A stretch of DNA of 64,000 nt from contig JAEWOH010000062.1 of NCBI GenBank assembly GCA_023460955.1, forward strand, positions 62,001 through 126,000, written 5' to 3'. The notes beneath the pieces are model-generated. The model saw nothing but the letters and a program-made list of their open reading frames with translations. It did not search any database and had not been told where the DNA came from. Origin of the DNA: Bacillota bacterium (lineage in GTDB: Bacteria > Bacillota > Clostridia > Acetivibrionales > DSM-1351). The translations under genes were made by a program, and so were the position numbers. Of this stretch, positions 9,181 to 16,907 are shown piece by piece. The stretch's first letter is position 1; the number at the start of each line of letters is the position of its first letter.

Positions 9181-9803
9181 AACAGGTGGCAATTCATTGA
9201 GTAAATTTTGCGGCTTAGGTCAGGCTGGATTTCCCTAATGCGTACTGGAATGTCGCCAAACCAGAGGTTTCCCTTTAAACACATCACCACTGCGTTACCG
9301 CATGTGGGGCCTGATTACCACTTAGTCCACACTTTAATCCCCAACAAACTACATTTCGAACAGTCTAGGGGTTTTCCCCAACAGTCAAGATGATTCCTAG
9401 CCTCTTTTGCAAAAAAGGTTTCAAACAGCAATAATGCCAACATATCGGCCAATACTTAGGCATCCGATCCATTATCCACCAAATTTCACTCAAGGCAGGC
9501 TACTCTGTTCACAGCATTTATAAATACCGCATAACAGGTTTAATCCCTATTCGTAGTCGAGGTGGCAAGCCGGAAGGTTTAAATCCAAGCTTAACTTTTC
9601 AACCACAAGTAAGGGTCTCCACGGAAAAGGGGTCAACGCCCGCATGCCATTGCGGATCGCCCCTAAGCCTTAACTCCCAGCACCAGCCCACCACTGGGCG
9701 TAGCAAGCCGACACAAGGAACTTCATCGATGTGCCCTTTAGCGGATTTTTAGGCCCGCCTTCAGAATCATGAGTACTGACTAGAATACTGCGCCACCCTG
9801 TTT
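9181..9803 (-). ncRNA. ole: OLE RNA (ornate large extremophilic RNA)
   Basis: An intergenic stretch of over 600 bases between ispA and oapA, richer in G and C than other spacers and without a credible protein. The two ends pair into a P1 stem: AACAGGGTGGC at the 5' end (9793-9803) with GCCACCTGTT at the 3' end (9181-9190), leaving one bulged G. Inside are many short helices and purine-rich blocks. Position in the ispA-ole-oapA-dxs order is the hallmark of OLE. The RNA is known to form a membrane ribonucleoprotein with OapA and to support stress tolerance in an alkaliphile. Exact ends are estimated from P1. Confidence 0.85.
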
Positions 9804-9825
9804 TATGTCAAAAATTATTTATTAT

Positions 9826-9854
9826 ATTATTAATTTAAGTCAAACAGCAGTCAA
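9826..9854 (-). promoter_or_regulatory. Possible promoter in front of OLE RNA
   Basis: On the minus strand, TTGACT (9849-9854), a 17-nt spacer and AATAAT (9826-9831) would start transcription about 15 bases before the P1 stem. The region is very AT-rich, so chance matches are likely, and the RNA may instead be processed from the operon transcript. Confidence 0.35.
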
Positions 9855-9938
9855 ACTACTATCGACAACAAATTATAACACAGTGCGGCTCAAAAAACAA
9901 AGGGAATCTTAATCCAAACAATTGGATAAGGTAACCTA

Positions 9939-10823
9939 CTAATTTGCCCTATCCACAAGACTATAAGCCAAATCACGCAGGAAATAAGCCCTGTTTCCAA
10001 AATCAGCAAGGAAAGCAATACCTTCATCGGTTACATCGCGAAGCAGTTGTTTAGATTTATCTAGGCCGTACAGGGTAACATAGGTAGACTTGTCGCATAA
10101 TGCATCACTACCCGGCTTTTTACCCATTTCTTCCACGCTTCCTTCCACATCCAAGATATCATCCTTAATCTGAAAAGCAAGACCTAAATTTGCTGCATAA
10201 TTTGACAGTGCTGCGAACTGTGCTTCGCCGGCTCGGCAAATAACTGCTGCCGCTTCAACAGGCGCCTTTATCAGTGCCCCGGTCTTAAGCCTGTGCATTG
10301 TCTTAAGCTCATCAGCCTCCACCCGTCTGCCTGCACCCTTCAGATCAATTACCTGACCGCCGATCATACCTGATGAGCCGGCGTACTGAGCAATGATACC
10401 CATTGCTTTGAGCTTTGAGATACTATCTCCTGTCAAGGCATCCTTTATCATGGTTTCATACGCCAGATTTAGCAAGGCATCTCCAGCCAGTATGGCCATA
10501 GCTTCTCCATAGACTTTGTGATTTGTAGGTTTTCCCCTTCTGAAATCGTCATTATCCATTGCCGGCAGATCATCATGTATTAACGAATAGGTATGGATCA
10601 TTTCTATTGCACAGGCAAACGCAACAACGTCCCTGGGCTCTTTTTCAAATATCTCTGCAGTAGCAAGTGCCAGTGTAGGTCTGAGCCTTTTGCCTCCTGC
10701 CATAAGACTGTAAAGCATTGCTTCCTTCAGCGAATTATAGTATTGATTATCAATTGTTATACTGTTAGCCAGACTTTCTTCTATAATTTGCAAATAAAAT
10801 GCTTGTTTCTCTTTTAATTTCAT
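9939..10823 (-). CDS. ispA: Polyprenyl (farnesyl/geranyl) diphosphate synthase
   Basis: 294 residues with the first aspartate-rich motif DDLPAMDNDD and the second DDILDVEG, typical of short-chain trans-prenyl synthases. It joins isopentenyl and dimethylallyl diphosphate units into C10/C15 products used for undecaprenol and quinone precursors. The ATG overlaps the xseB stop by four bases (ATGA), which shows translational coupling. It shares the operon with dxs, the entry enzyme of the pathway. Confidence 0.96.
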   Translation of the reverse strand: MKLKEKQAFYLQIIEESLANSITIDNQYYNSLKEAMLYSLMAGGKRLRPTLALATAEIFEKEPRDVVAFACAIEMIHTYSLIHDDLPAMDNDDFRRGKPTNHKVYGEAMAILAGDALLNLAYETMIKDALTGDSISKLKAMGIIAQYAGSSGMIGGQVIDLKGAGRRVEADELKTMHRLKTGALIKAPVEAAAVICRAGEAQFAALSNYAANLGLAFQIKDDILDVEGSVEEMGKKPGSDALCDKSTYVTLYGLDKSKQLLRDVTDEGIAFLADFGNRAYFLRDLAYSLVDRAN

Positions 10824-11062
10824 AGTTCAAAATCCTTTTCTACCAAATTACCCTCATCATCCTGAAGGAGAATGGATATTTTCTTTTCCGCCTCGTCAAG
10901 TTTTGCAGCGCAATACCTTGATAATTCTATACCCTGCTGAAAATTCCGAATTGATTCTTCAAGTGATATATCACCCTTTTCAAGTCTTGATACTATTTGT
11001 TCCAATTGGCAGATAGCATCCTCAAAGCTCTTTTGCTGATTATTTTCAATTTGACTGTTCAA
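10820..11062 (-). CDS. xseB: Exodeoxyribonuclease VII small subunit
   Basis: 80 residues, all helical in appearance, with the family pattern FEDAICQLEQIVSRLEKG and LEESIRNFQQGIELS. It assembles with XseA to degrade single-stranded DNA. The start is TTG 11062 with AAAGGAGG upstream. It would normally follow xseA closely, but a foldback element has been inserted between the two genes here, pushing them 286 bases apart. Confidence 0.95.
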   Translation of the reverse strand: MNSQIENNQQKSFEDAICQLEQIVSRLEKGDISLEESIRNFQQGIELSRYCAAKLDEAEKKISILLQDDEGNLVEKDFEL

Positions 11063-11107
11063 ATTCTTTCCTCCTTTATGAAGTCTGGACTCAAGTATGC
11101 TGTTTAT

Positions 11108-11345
11108 TAACAGTACACTAGTACAACTTTAGTTAATGGAAAGCACGGTTAAAAGCAGTTGCAGAATTTCAAGGCGAAGATCTGTCCATTTTGCCGGCAA
11201 AGCGGCAGGACGCCGCTTTGAGCGAAAGAGACACAGGATGTGGCTTGTTTTGCGACGGCTTAAGGGCCAGATATTAGCCGTTTGAAATACAAGCAAGTGC
11301 TTTGGGTGCAAACCATTAATTAAAGTTTGTACGGGAGTACTGTTA
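11108..11345. mobile_element. MITE-like foldback element between xseA and xseB
   Basis: About 238 bp bounded by imperfect inverted repeats. The left end reads TAACAGTAC, then GTACAACTTTAGTTAATGG. The reverse complement of the right end reads TAACAGTAC, then GTACAAACTTTAATTAATGG. The similarity continues inwards (AAAGCAC, TTGC, ATTTCAA), so the whole element can fold back on itself. A central perfect hairpin has CAAAGCGGC (11198-11206) pairing with GCCGCTTTG (11212-11220). It encodes no transposase, so it would need one supplied elsewhere. It starts three bases after the xseA stop and does not break either gene. A 60-codon frame inside is best seen as chance. Confidence 0.75.
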
Positions 11346-11348
11346 TAT

Positions 11349-12563
11349 CTAATCCTTTTCAGTTGAAATTACACTACAATTTGCTTTTCCGTCCTTGAGG
11401 CTTACCTCTACCATATCTCCGGGCTTAACCTGTTCAAGTTTGTTTACTATGGTTCCTGTTGAATCTCTTACGACACTGTAGCCCCGCTCAAGGATTTTCA
11501 GCGGGCTAAGTGCATCCAGTTTTCCAGCCAGTAGTGCAAATTGCGCTCTTTTGTCCTTCATAAGCATTTCATTGTTCTTAAATAAGTGTTTAACTTCATT
11601 ATCAAGCTTTAGTCTGTATTGGTTCAATCTGTCGTAAGGCTGACGGAAAACCGGCCTGGCCTTTATTTTCTGAAGTTGATTTTCACAAAGGCTCAGCTTT
11701 TTTACAAGTGCACTCTTCATCCTTACATTATAGTTCTGAAGCTTGTATATAAGCACCTCAACGTCCGGGACGGCAAGTTCTGCTGCTGCCGACGGCGTTG
11801 GCGCGCGGAGATCTGATACAAAGTCACAAATAGTGAAATCTGTTTCATGTCCCACTGCTGATATTACCGGGATTTTAGAGGCAAATACGCTCCTTGCCAC
11901 CACCTCTTCGTTGAAGGCCCATAGCTCCTCCAGAGAGCCGCCGCCCCTGGCAACTATTATGACATCCACCTGTCCCATCTGATTAAGCTTTTCAATAGCG
12001 GCAGCAATCTGACCGGCGGCCTGCACTCCCTGAACTGCCACAGGGTACAGCACTAGCTTCATGCTGCTGTGCCTTCTGTAGGTGACATTAATTATATCTC
12101 TGATAACAGCGCCTGTTGAAGAGGTTACCACGCCTATACTCTTAGGCAGCAGCGGCAGCTTTTTCTTGACTGCAGCCTCAAAGAGACCTTCCTGTTGAAG
12201 CTTGTTTTTCAGTTGTTCAAAGGCCAGATGCAGGGCACCTAGACCGTCAGGCTGCATGTCACTGGCATAGAGCTGATATTGTCCGTCTCTTTCAAAAACC
12301 GAAACATATCCCGATACAATTACCTTATTCCCATTCTGAGGTACAAATTTCAGCTGGCTTGCCTGAGTTTTAAACATAACACATTTAAGAACACTGTTCT
12401 CATCTTTTATTGTGAAATACATATGTCCTGTATAATGATGCTTGAAATTAGATATTTCCCCTCTTACAGACAAGCCCGAAAGTATACCGTCATTTGAGAT
12501 AAGCTGTTTTATATAATTGTTAATGTCGGAAACCGAATAAACTCTGTTCAATTTATACCCCAT
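11349..12563 (-). CDS. xseA: Exodeoxyribonuclease VII large subunit
   Basis: 404 residues: an N-terminal OB-fold (about 1-105) and a catalytic domain with VVTSSTGAVIRDI, IIVARGGGSLEELWAFNEE, AVGHETDFTICDFVSDLRAPTPSAAAE, then coiled coil. Length is slightly shorter than many homologues but all signature blocks are present. With XseB it forms the exonuclease that trims single-stranded DNA during repair. The ribosome site is weak (an A-rich stretch). The neighbours nusB, xseB and ispA form the usual order. Confidence 0.97.
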   Translation of the reverse strand: MGYKLNRVYSVSDINNYIKQLISNDGILSGLSVRGEISNFKHHYTGHMYFTIKDENSVLKCVMFKTQASQLKFVPQNGNKVIVSGYVSVFERDGQYQLYASDMQPDGLGALHLAFEQLKNKLQQEGLFEAAVKKKLPLLPKSIGVVTSSTGAVIRDIINVTYRRHSSMKLVLYPVAVQGVQAAGQIAAAIEKLNQMGQVDVIIVARGGGSLEELWAFNEEVVARSVFASKIPVISAVGHETDFTICDFVSDLRAPTPSAAAELAVPDVEVLIYKLQNYNVRMKSALVKKLSLCENQLQKIKARPVFRQPYDRLNQYRLKLDNEVKHLFKNNEMLMKDKRAQFALLAGKLDALSPLKILERGYSVVRDSTGTIVNKLEQVKPGDMVEVSLKDGKANCSVISTEKD

Positions 12564-12611
12564 TCTTTTTTCATTAACTTACTAAGATTTATTAAAATTC
12601 TGAAGATACTA

Positions 12612-12641
12612 TAAAAAAAGATAATGTAAAAGTTCACATTA
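12612..12641 (-). terminator. Weak terminator-like hairpin between nusB and xseA
   Basis: On the minus strand a 6-bp stem TAATGT/ACATTA with an 8-nt loop is followed by TCTTTTTTT. The stem is short and AT-rich, so it probably attenuates rather than stops the operon transcript. Confidence 0.45.
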
Positions 12642-12670
12642 CCAGTTTTTAGAGCTCCTATTTGATAATT

Positions 12671-13132
12671 TTATTGCGTATCTTCTTCACTTACAGTTTC
12701 CGGTTTAGAACCCTCATCAACCACAATTATATGAGCATCCTCTTTTGTAACCTTTGCAAGAAGACCGTTTACAAACGCTCCCGCGTCTTCATTACTATAG
12801 CGTTTAGCAAGCTCTACTGCCTCATTGACAGATACGCTGAACGGAATATCTTCGCGGTATAAAATCTCATATATACCCAAACGTAAAATTGATAAATCAA
12901 TTTTTGATAATCTGCTTATTTTCCATCCCATTGCATATTTTTCAATGATATAATCCAACTGTGTTTCCTTTTCTCCTACTCCATCAACAACACTTCTTAT
13001 ATAAGCCTTATCACTTTCTGTATAGTTTTCAGCTTCAAGTGCAGTAACAATCTGTTCGTTTCTGTCACCTTTTTGTATATCGAGTTGATACAGCAGTTTC
13101 ATCGCAGCTTCCCTGGATGCACGGCGTCCCAT
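12671..13132 (-). CDS. nusB: Transcription antitermination factor NusB
   Basis: 153 residues, an all-helical RNA-binding protein. The start RRASREAAMKLLYQLD and the later FVNGLLAKV are family signatures. With NusE (S10) it binds boxA of rRNA leader transcripts and supports antitermination. It carries an acidic tail of about 20 residues that is not part of the core fold. It sits in the conserved asp23-amaP-DUF2273-nusB-xseA order. Confidence 0.96.
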   Translation of the reverse strand: MGRRASREAAMKLLYQLDIQKGDRNEQIVTALEAENYTESDKAYIRSVVDGVGEKETQLDYIIEKYAMGWKISRLSKIDLSILRLGIYEILYREDIPFSVSVNEAVELAKRYSNEDAGAFVNGLLAKVTKEDAHIIVVDEGSKPETVSEEDTQ

Positions 13133-13287
13133 TTAACAATTCCTCCTATGTATCTTAAATAACATTTATTATCAATCATTTCTTCTTAGCTAAAATCTTG
13201 TGTTCTAATACCTACTGTCCATCATCAAAAACCTACTGACTACAGTTTACCATCTGCTGATTTACTCAACATCCAAACTACCGCCTG

Positions 13288-13518
13288 CTACCTATAAGTT
13301 CCAGGAGGAAGAATTCTGTCAAGCAGGTTCTTTATGTAGTCTTTATCCTGAGATAGCCTTTTTCCAATGTAAAAGCCGAAAACAACACAAATAACAACAA
13401 ACAGTGCCTTAAGAACCCCAAGCAATAATACAATAACTGCAATAGAGAGCCCTATACCCGCACCGAGTATTTCACCTTTATGCTGTTTATATACCTCATA
13501 GAGTTTTTGCTTATCCAT
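13288..13518 (-). CDS. DUF2273 small membrane protein
   Basis: 76 residues with two adjacent hydrophobic helices (about residues 18-34 and 36-50) and charged ends, including the GKRLSQDKDYIKNLLDRILPPGTYR tail common to DUF2273 proteins. It travels with amaP and asp23 and is thought to belong to the same envelope-stress membrane complex. Its biochemical role is unknown. A GGAGG-like site precedes the ATG. Confidence 0.85.
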   Translation of the reverse strand: MDKQKLYEVYKQHKGEILGAGIGLSIAVIVLLLGVLKALFVVICVVFGFYIGKRLSQDKDYIKNLLDRILPPGTYR

Positions 13519-13538
13519 TATAACCTCCCACTTAAATC

Positions 13539-14090
13539 TTATTCTACCCTTGAAGACTTATATCCGGTAAAGATACTTTCCACAAGCACTCTGACACTAT
13601 CCACCTGTACACCTGTACATTCTTCAACTGAAGACTTGATTTTTACCTGCATATCCTCAGAAAGCAGTGGAATATTTATTTCAGGAAGCACAATAGCTTT
13701 AACAGTTATAGCAACACTTTCCCCCACTTTAGTAACATAAGCTTTTGAATCTTTTATACCTGACAGCTTTCTGGAAGTTGCCAGAGCAATATTCTCAATA
13801 GAGTTTAAAGTAATCCTTATATCACCATTTTTATTATACTTGATGATAGATTTTTTATCTCCTTCGGGCTTAAACCCTGACAGAAGGAAGGTTAAACTTA
13901 AACAAAAGAATATTGATGCTATAATGAACATGACAATCGATGGATTTCTATAAGCCAGCACCTCATAAAATAAATATGTATATGTATCAGTTAATATGTC
14001 TGACCTTATTGTTACCAGCATCGCAAACATAGACGCAATTGTAAGAAAGAAAGCGTAGATTGCCAGTAATACACGTAATATTATGTTCAT
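13539..14090 (-). CDS. amaP: Alkaline shock membrane anchor protein AmaP
   Basis: 183 residues with two membrane helices in the first 75 residues (near 5-28 and 52-72) followed by a soluble Asp23-like domain that faces the cytoplasm. In Staphylococcus, AmaP anchors Asp23 at the membrane. The gene lies directly after asp23 and before the DUF2273 gene, which supports the same pairing here. Confidence 0.88.
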   Translation of the reverse strand: MNIILRVLLAIYAFFLTIASMFAMLVTIRSDILTDTYTYLFYEVLAYRNPSIVMFIIASIFFCLSLTFLLSGFKPEGDKKSIIKYNKNGDIRITLNSIENIALATSRKLSGIKDSKAYVTKVGESVAITVKAIVLPEINIPLLSEDMQVKIKSSVEECTGVQVDSVRVLVESIFTGYKSSRVE

Positions 14091-14168
14091 GTTGCTCCAC
14101 CTCTTTTCATATATTTAAGGACAACTGCCTTTTTTTGGCTATATTATAATTATCCCCAGCTAAACACC

Positions 14169-14564
14169 TTATATACCCTTATTGGGTTCGGATTCCTTCT
14201 TAATTTCCTTATCAAAGTTAACACCCTGTACATGAATGTTTACTTCTATAACATTAAGCCCGGTCATTGATTGAACGGCATTCTTAACCTTATCCTGAAT
14301 ATCCCATGCCACTTCTGGTATACGTGCCCCAAATTCAACAATAATATAAAGGTCGATAGCTGCTTCTTTTTCACCAACTTCTACCTTTACTCCTTTTGAC
14401 AGGTTCTTTCTTCCAAGTATTTCGGCTATTCCCCCGGCTATACCTCCGCTCATACCAGCAACACCTGGCACATCAGTAGCGGCAATTCCAGCAATAATGG
14501 CAACTACCTCTTCAGATATTTTCACTGATCCGTAATCATCCAGAATATTGTGTTCGTCTTCCAT
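14169..14564 (-). CDS. Asp23/Gls24 family envelope stress response protein
   Basis: 131 residues. The family core is clear: GSVKISEEVVAIIAGIAA near the start, then VKVEVGEKEAAIDLYIIVEFG and IPEVAWDIQDKVKNAVQSMTGL. It is likely a cytoplasmic protein tethered to the membrane by AmaP. The start is set at ATG 14564, four bases after GGAGAGGTG. An upstream in-frame ATG at 14579 would place that site inside the gene. It is the first gene after the 14700-14728 promoter and so leads the long operon ending at recN. Confidence 0.92.
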   Translation of the reverse strand: MEDEHNILDDYGSVKISEEVVAIIAGIAATDVPGVAGMSGGIAGGIAEILGRKNLSKGVKVEVGEKEAAIDLYIIVEFGARIPEVAWDIQDKVKNAVQSMTGLNVIEVNIHVQGVNFDKEIKKESEPNKGI

Positions 14565-14699
14565 TACGCACCTCTCCATAAATACTTGCTAACATACTAA
14601 CAGCCAAATTAATAATATTTCTGTTAAGTAAATACTTTTATATACTACTTTTCCTCTTCAAAAGCACTTACTACACATATTATGGCTCAGTTTGGTAAA

Positions 14700-14728
14700 A
14701 TTATATCACTTAAGTACCCATTAATCAA
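14700..14728 (-). promoter_or_regulatory. Sigma-A promoter of the asp23-to-recN operon
   Basis: Minus strand: TTGATT (14723-14728), exactly 17 bases, then a perfect TATAAT (14700-14705). It lies between the spoIIIA terminator and asp23, leaving a leader of roughly 130 bases. It is the only strong promoter I see for the block, so nusB, xseAB, ispA, OLE, dxs and recN may depend on it in part. Confidence 0.75.
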
Positions 14729-14750
14729 TCAGAATAAATACTATTAGGGC

Positions 14751-14825
14751 AAAAAGAAAAGGTTATCCATCGGAAACAAATATGCTGTTTATTAGCATGC
14801 ATATATTTGGTCCGGTGAGATAACC
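14751..14825 (-). terminator. Terminator of the spoIIIA operon
   Basis: A long hairpin with outer arms GGTTATC/GATAACC, middle CCGGA/TCCG and inner CAAATAT/ATATTTG, followed on the minus strand by TTTTCTTTTT. It lies 28 bases past the spoIIIAH stop and separates sporulation genes from the asp23 operon. Confidence 0.85.
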
Positions 14826-14852
14826 CCAACAATATGTTAAGTTATATTACTT

Positions 14853-15425
14853 TTAGAACATTTTCTTTATTACAATTTTCTCCAAAGGAACATTTGCCTG
14901 TCTTGTAACTATATCTACTATCTGTGCAGTCTGCTGCTTTGAAATGGCCGGTGCTTTTACAACTACGTCCACGCTTCCATCATCTCCGAAAAATGCAACA
15001 ACATCGCTAAAGCCTTTACCTTTTATAAGGTTTTCGATATTTAGTTCCTTCTGAGAAGTTTCAACTATTTTATTCATTTTTGCCTGAGCCTCGGTTTTTG
15101 CTTCCTTGCTTGCACTCTGATCGTCAGTAATGCTCTTCATTATCTCAATATCTTTGCCTCTGACAACGTCTCTGTCCATCTTTGTCTGGGCAAAATAATT
15201 ATTTGCCTCTTTTGAAGCGGTTACAGTCTTCTCAGAATCATTTACCGCTGCCGTACCCTCATCAGTCACCTCCTGATTATCTACATACACAGCATCGCCG
15301 ATCTGGGCAGAGTCTTCCTCACTGAACTGTGAGCTCTTATTGTAGCTGTACTGTAGATACCCTGCAATAACTAGCATTAACACAAGGGAAAGAACGATAA
15401 TCTGTTTTCTTTTTAAAAATTTCAT
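14853..15425 (-). CDS. spoIIIAH: Stage III sporulation protein SpoIIIAH
   Basis: 190 residues: one N-terminal membrane helix (about 8-27), then an extracytoplasmic part with the ring-building YscJ/FliF-like domain at the C-terminus. In the mother cell membrane it pairs with forespore SpoIIQ to form the feeding channel. The start is ATG 15425, eight bases after AGGAGGG; frames opening further upstream lack such a site. It is the last gene of the operon, followed by a strong terminator. Confidence 0.92.
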   Translation of the reverse strand: MKFLKRKQIIVLSLVLMLVIAGYLQYSYNKSSQFSEEDSAQIGDAVYVDNQEVTDEGTAAVNDSEKTVTASKEANNYFAQTKMDRDVVRGKDIEIMKSITDDQSASKEAKTEAQAKMNKIVETSQKELNIENLIKGKGFSDVVAFFGDDGSVDVVVKAPAISKQQTAQIVDIVTRQANVPLEKIVIKKMF

Positions 15426-15574
15426 CACATAGACCCTCCTAACAATCTGAATAGTTTTTTCTTCCTTTGGTCTCTGACCATCAGGATATTTTTCGAGTGG
15501 CTGGTGTTTTACCATTCCCTTCTCAAGATTATGTATATTCACTTCCTGTACACTTTATTTCTATTTTTATAAAA

Positions 15575-16222
15575 TTAATTGTCACTCCTTTGGAATACCT
15601 GAATCTTATAATCAGCTACCTCAAGCAGGGCTTGAGCTGCCATTGACAGGTTATTTTTAACCTCGGCATTTCCAGCACCATCTGCCACTATCACAACTCC
15701 CTTGACCTTTGGAAGCAGCTCTTTAACAACAAATGGTTTTTTCGTCCCCTGACTTTCTTCATAAACAATTTTGTTATCCTTGCTGCTTTCCTTAATATCC
15801 CTTGCTCCTCCTTCCTTGTCCTTTTCCTGGGTACTGCTTTGTGTTGTGTTCACATCGTATACCGGTACAGATTCATTTCCAGAAACAAAAGTTATCATTA
15901 CATCAACCTTTCCGGCACCTTTAATCTTAGATAATATTGACCTGAGATTTTCCTCCATTTCACTTTTTGTTTCGTCCTTGGTTTGCTTCATAGCTTCAAC
16001 CGCGTCGGATTGGGTTTTGCTTTGCTGAACCGCAAGAGCAGAGTTCTGGTCAAGCTGATTTATCTGGGTTTTATTCTGATTATCTTCAAAAAGAACACTG
16101 CCTGCTATAAGGCATATTGCTCCAACAATAGCAATGATTACAGCCTTCTCAATAATTTTCTTGCTTCCGTTCTTACTGATTTTTGCCTTAATGTCTTTCA
16201 TAATACTGATAAACTTATTCAT
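15575..16222 (-). CDS. spoIIIAG: Stage III sporulation protein SpoIIIAG
   Basis: 215 residues with one membrane helix near 25-45 and an exported domain containing the conserved RSILSKIKGAGKVDVMITFVSG block and KVKGVVIVADGAGNAEVKNNLSMAAQALL. SpoIIIAG forms a large ring in the mother-cell/forespore channel. GGGGAGG lies eight bases before the ATG. The order AH-AG-AF fits the standard operon. Confidence 0.95.
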   Translation of the reverse strand: MNKFISIMKDIKAKISKNGSKKIIEKAVIIAIVGAICLIAGSVLFEDNQNKTQINQLDQNSALAVQQSKTQSDAVEAMKQTKDETKSEMEENLRSILSKIKGAGKVDVMITFVSGNESVPVYDVNTTQSSTQEKDKEGGARDIKESSKDNKIVYEESQGTKKPFVVKELLPKVKGVVIVADGAGNAEVKNNLSMAAQALLEVADYKIQVFQRSDN

Positions 16223-16259
16223 TTGGCGACCTCCCCATTATTATTGTAAATAGTATATT

Positions 16260-16898
16260 TCATGTAATTTTAACTTCAATGCTATCTTTGTTGACTTCAA
16301 GCGACTTATTCAAGCTTTGCTTTACAAGTTCTGTAAGTCTTTTATCCTCAGGGTCCACGAACCTTAAGCTTTCCTTCTCCTTCTTCCTGCTTGCAGGAGT
16401 GCTTATTTCTATTTTCTCTACTGTCGCAACAGGCTCTATGATGGTTCTATTATTTTTCTTTGTGTCTTTTTTAATTTCAACGGAGATTTTTGTGATCTCT
16501 CCGAAATTATCTGATTTAGTATCTTCTACTATTTCCACTGTTGCCTTAGCTTGGGTAACACCTTTAAGTTTGTTGGTCTCTTCTTCAATCCTTGAGGTAA
16601 GTTTTCTCTTGTATACAGAAACGATCTGTTTGGACTGGGTTTCCTCCAGAAGACGACTTCCGGTTTCAACCTCTTTTTTATCAATATATAAGCTGTCTGA
16701 AAGAATGCCCTCGCTAAGATCGTAACTTTTATTTTTTAGAGCTATAAAAGGATTAATAACCGCTATGAGAAGAATAAAGCCAGAAACTAAGGTTATTATC
16801 TTTTTGATTTTTCCTGAAGGAATTATTATTTCAAATAAAATCAATATGATAGAAATTGTTACAATGTTTATTATCCAGCCTCTGAGAAATTCAAGCAT
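16260..16898 (-). CDS. spoIIIAF: Stage III sporulation protein SpoIIIAF
   Basis: 212 residues with two N-terminal membrane helices (about residues 5-25 and 32-50) and a charged exported domain. The start MLEFLRGWIINIV is typical. ATG 16898 is chosen because AGGTG lies six bases ahead; a GTG at 16907 also opens the frame but has poor spacing. It follows spoIIIAE by only nine bases, so coupling is likely. Its exact role in the channel is unclear. Confidence 0.92.
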   Translation of the reverse strand: MLEFLRGWIINIVTISIILILFEIIIPSGKIKKIITLVSGFILLIAVINPFIALKNKSYDLSEGILSDSLYIDKKEVETGSRLLEETQSKQIVSVYKRKLTSRIEEETNKLKGVTQAKATVEIVEDTKSDNFGEITKISVEIKKDTKKNNRTIIEPVATVEKIEISTPASRKKEKESLRFVDPEDKRLTELVKQSLNKSLEVNKDSIEVKIT

Positions 16899-16907
16899 AA
16901 CCTTCAC

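Noticed and set aside
9208..9393. 61-codon open frame on the plus strand
   Set aside because: It runs antisense through the OLE RNA and has no ribosome site.
11129..11311. 60-codon open frame inside the foldback element
   Set aside because: It reads through inverted repeats, has no ribosome site and no similarity I recognise.
14751..14825. Possible riboswitch before asp23
   Set aside because: The fold is a single long stem ending in a T-run right after spoIIIAH, so it is a terminator.
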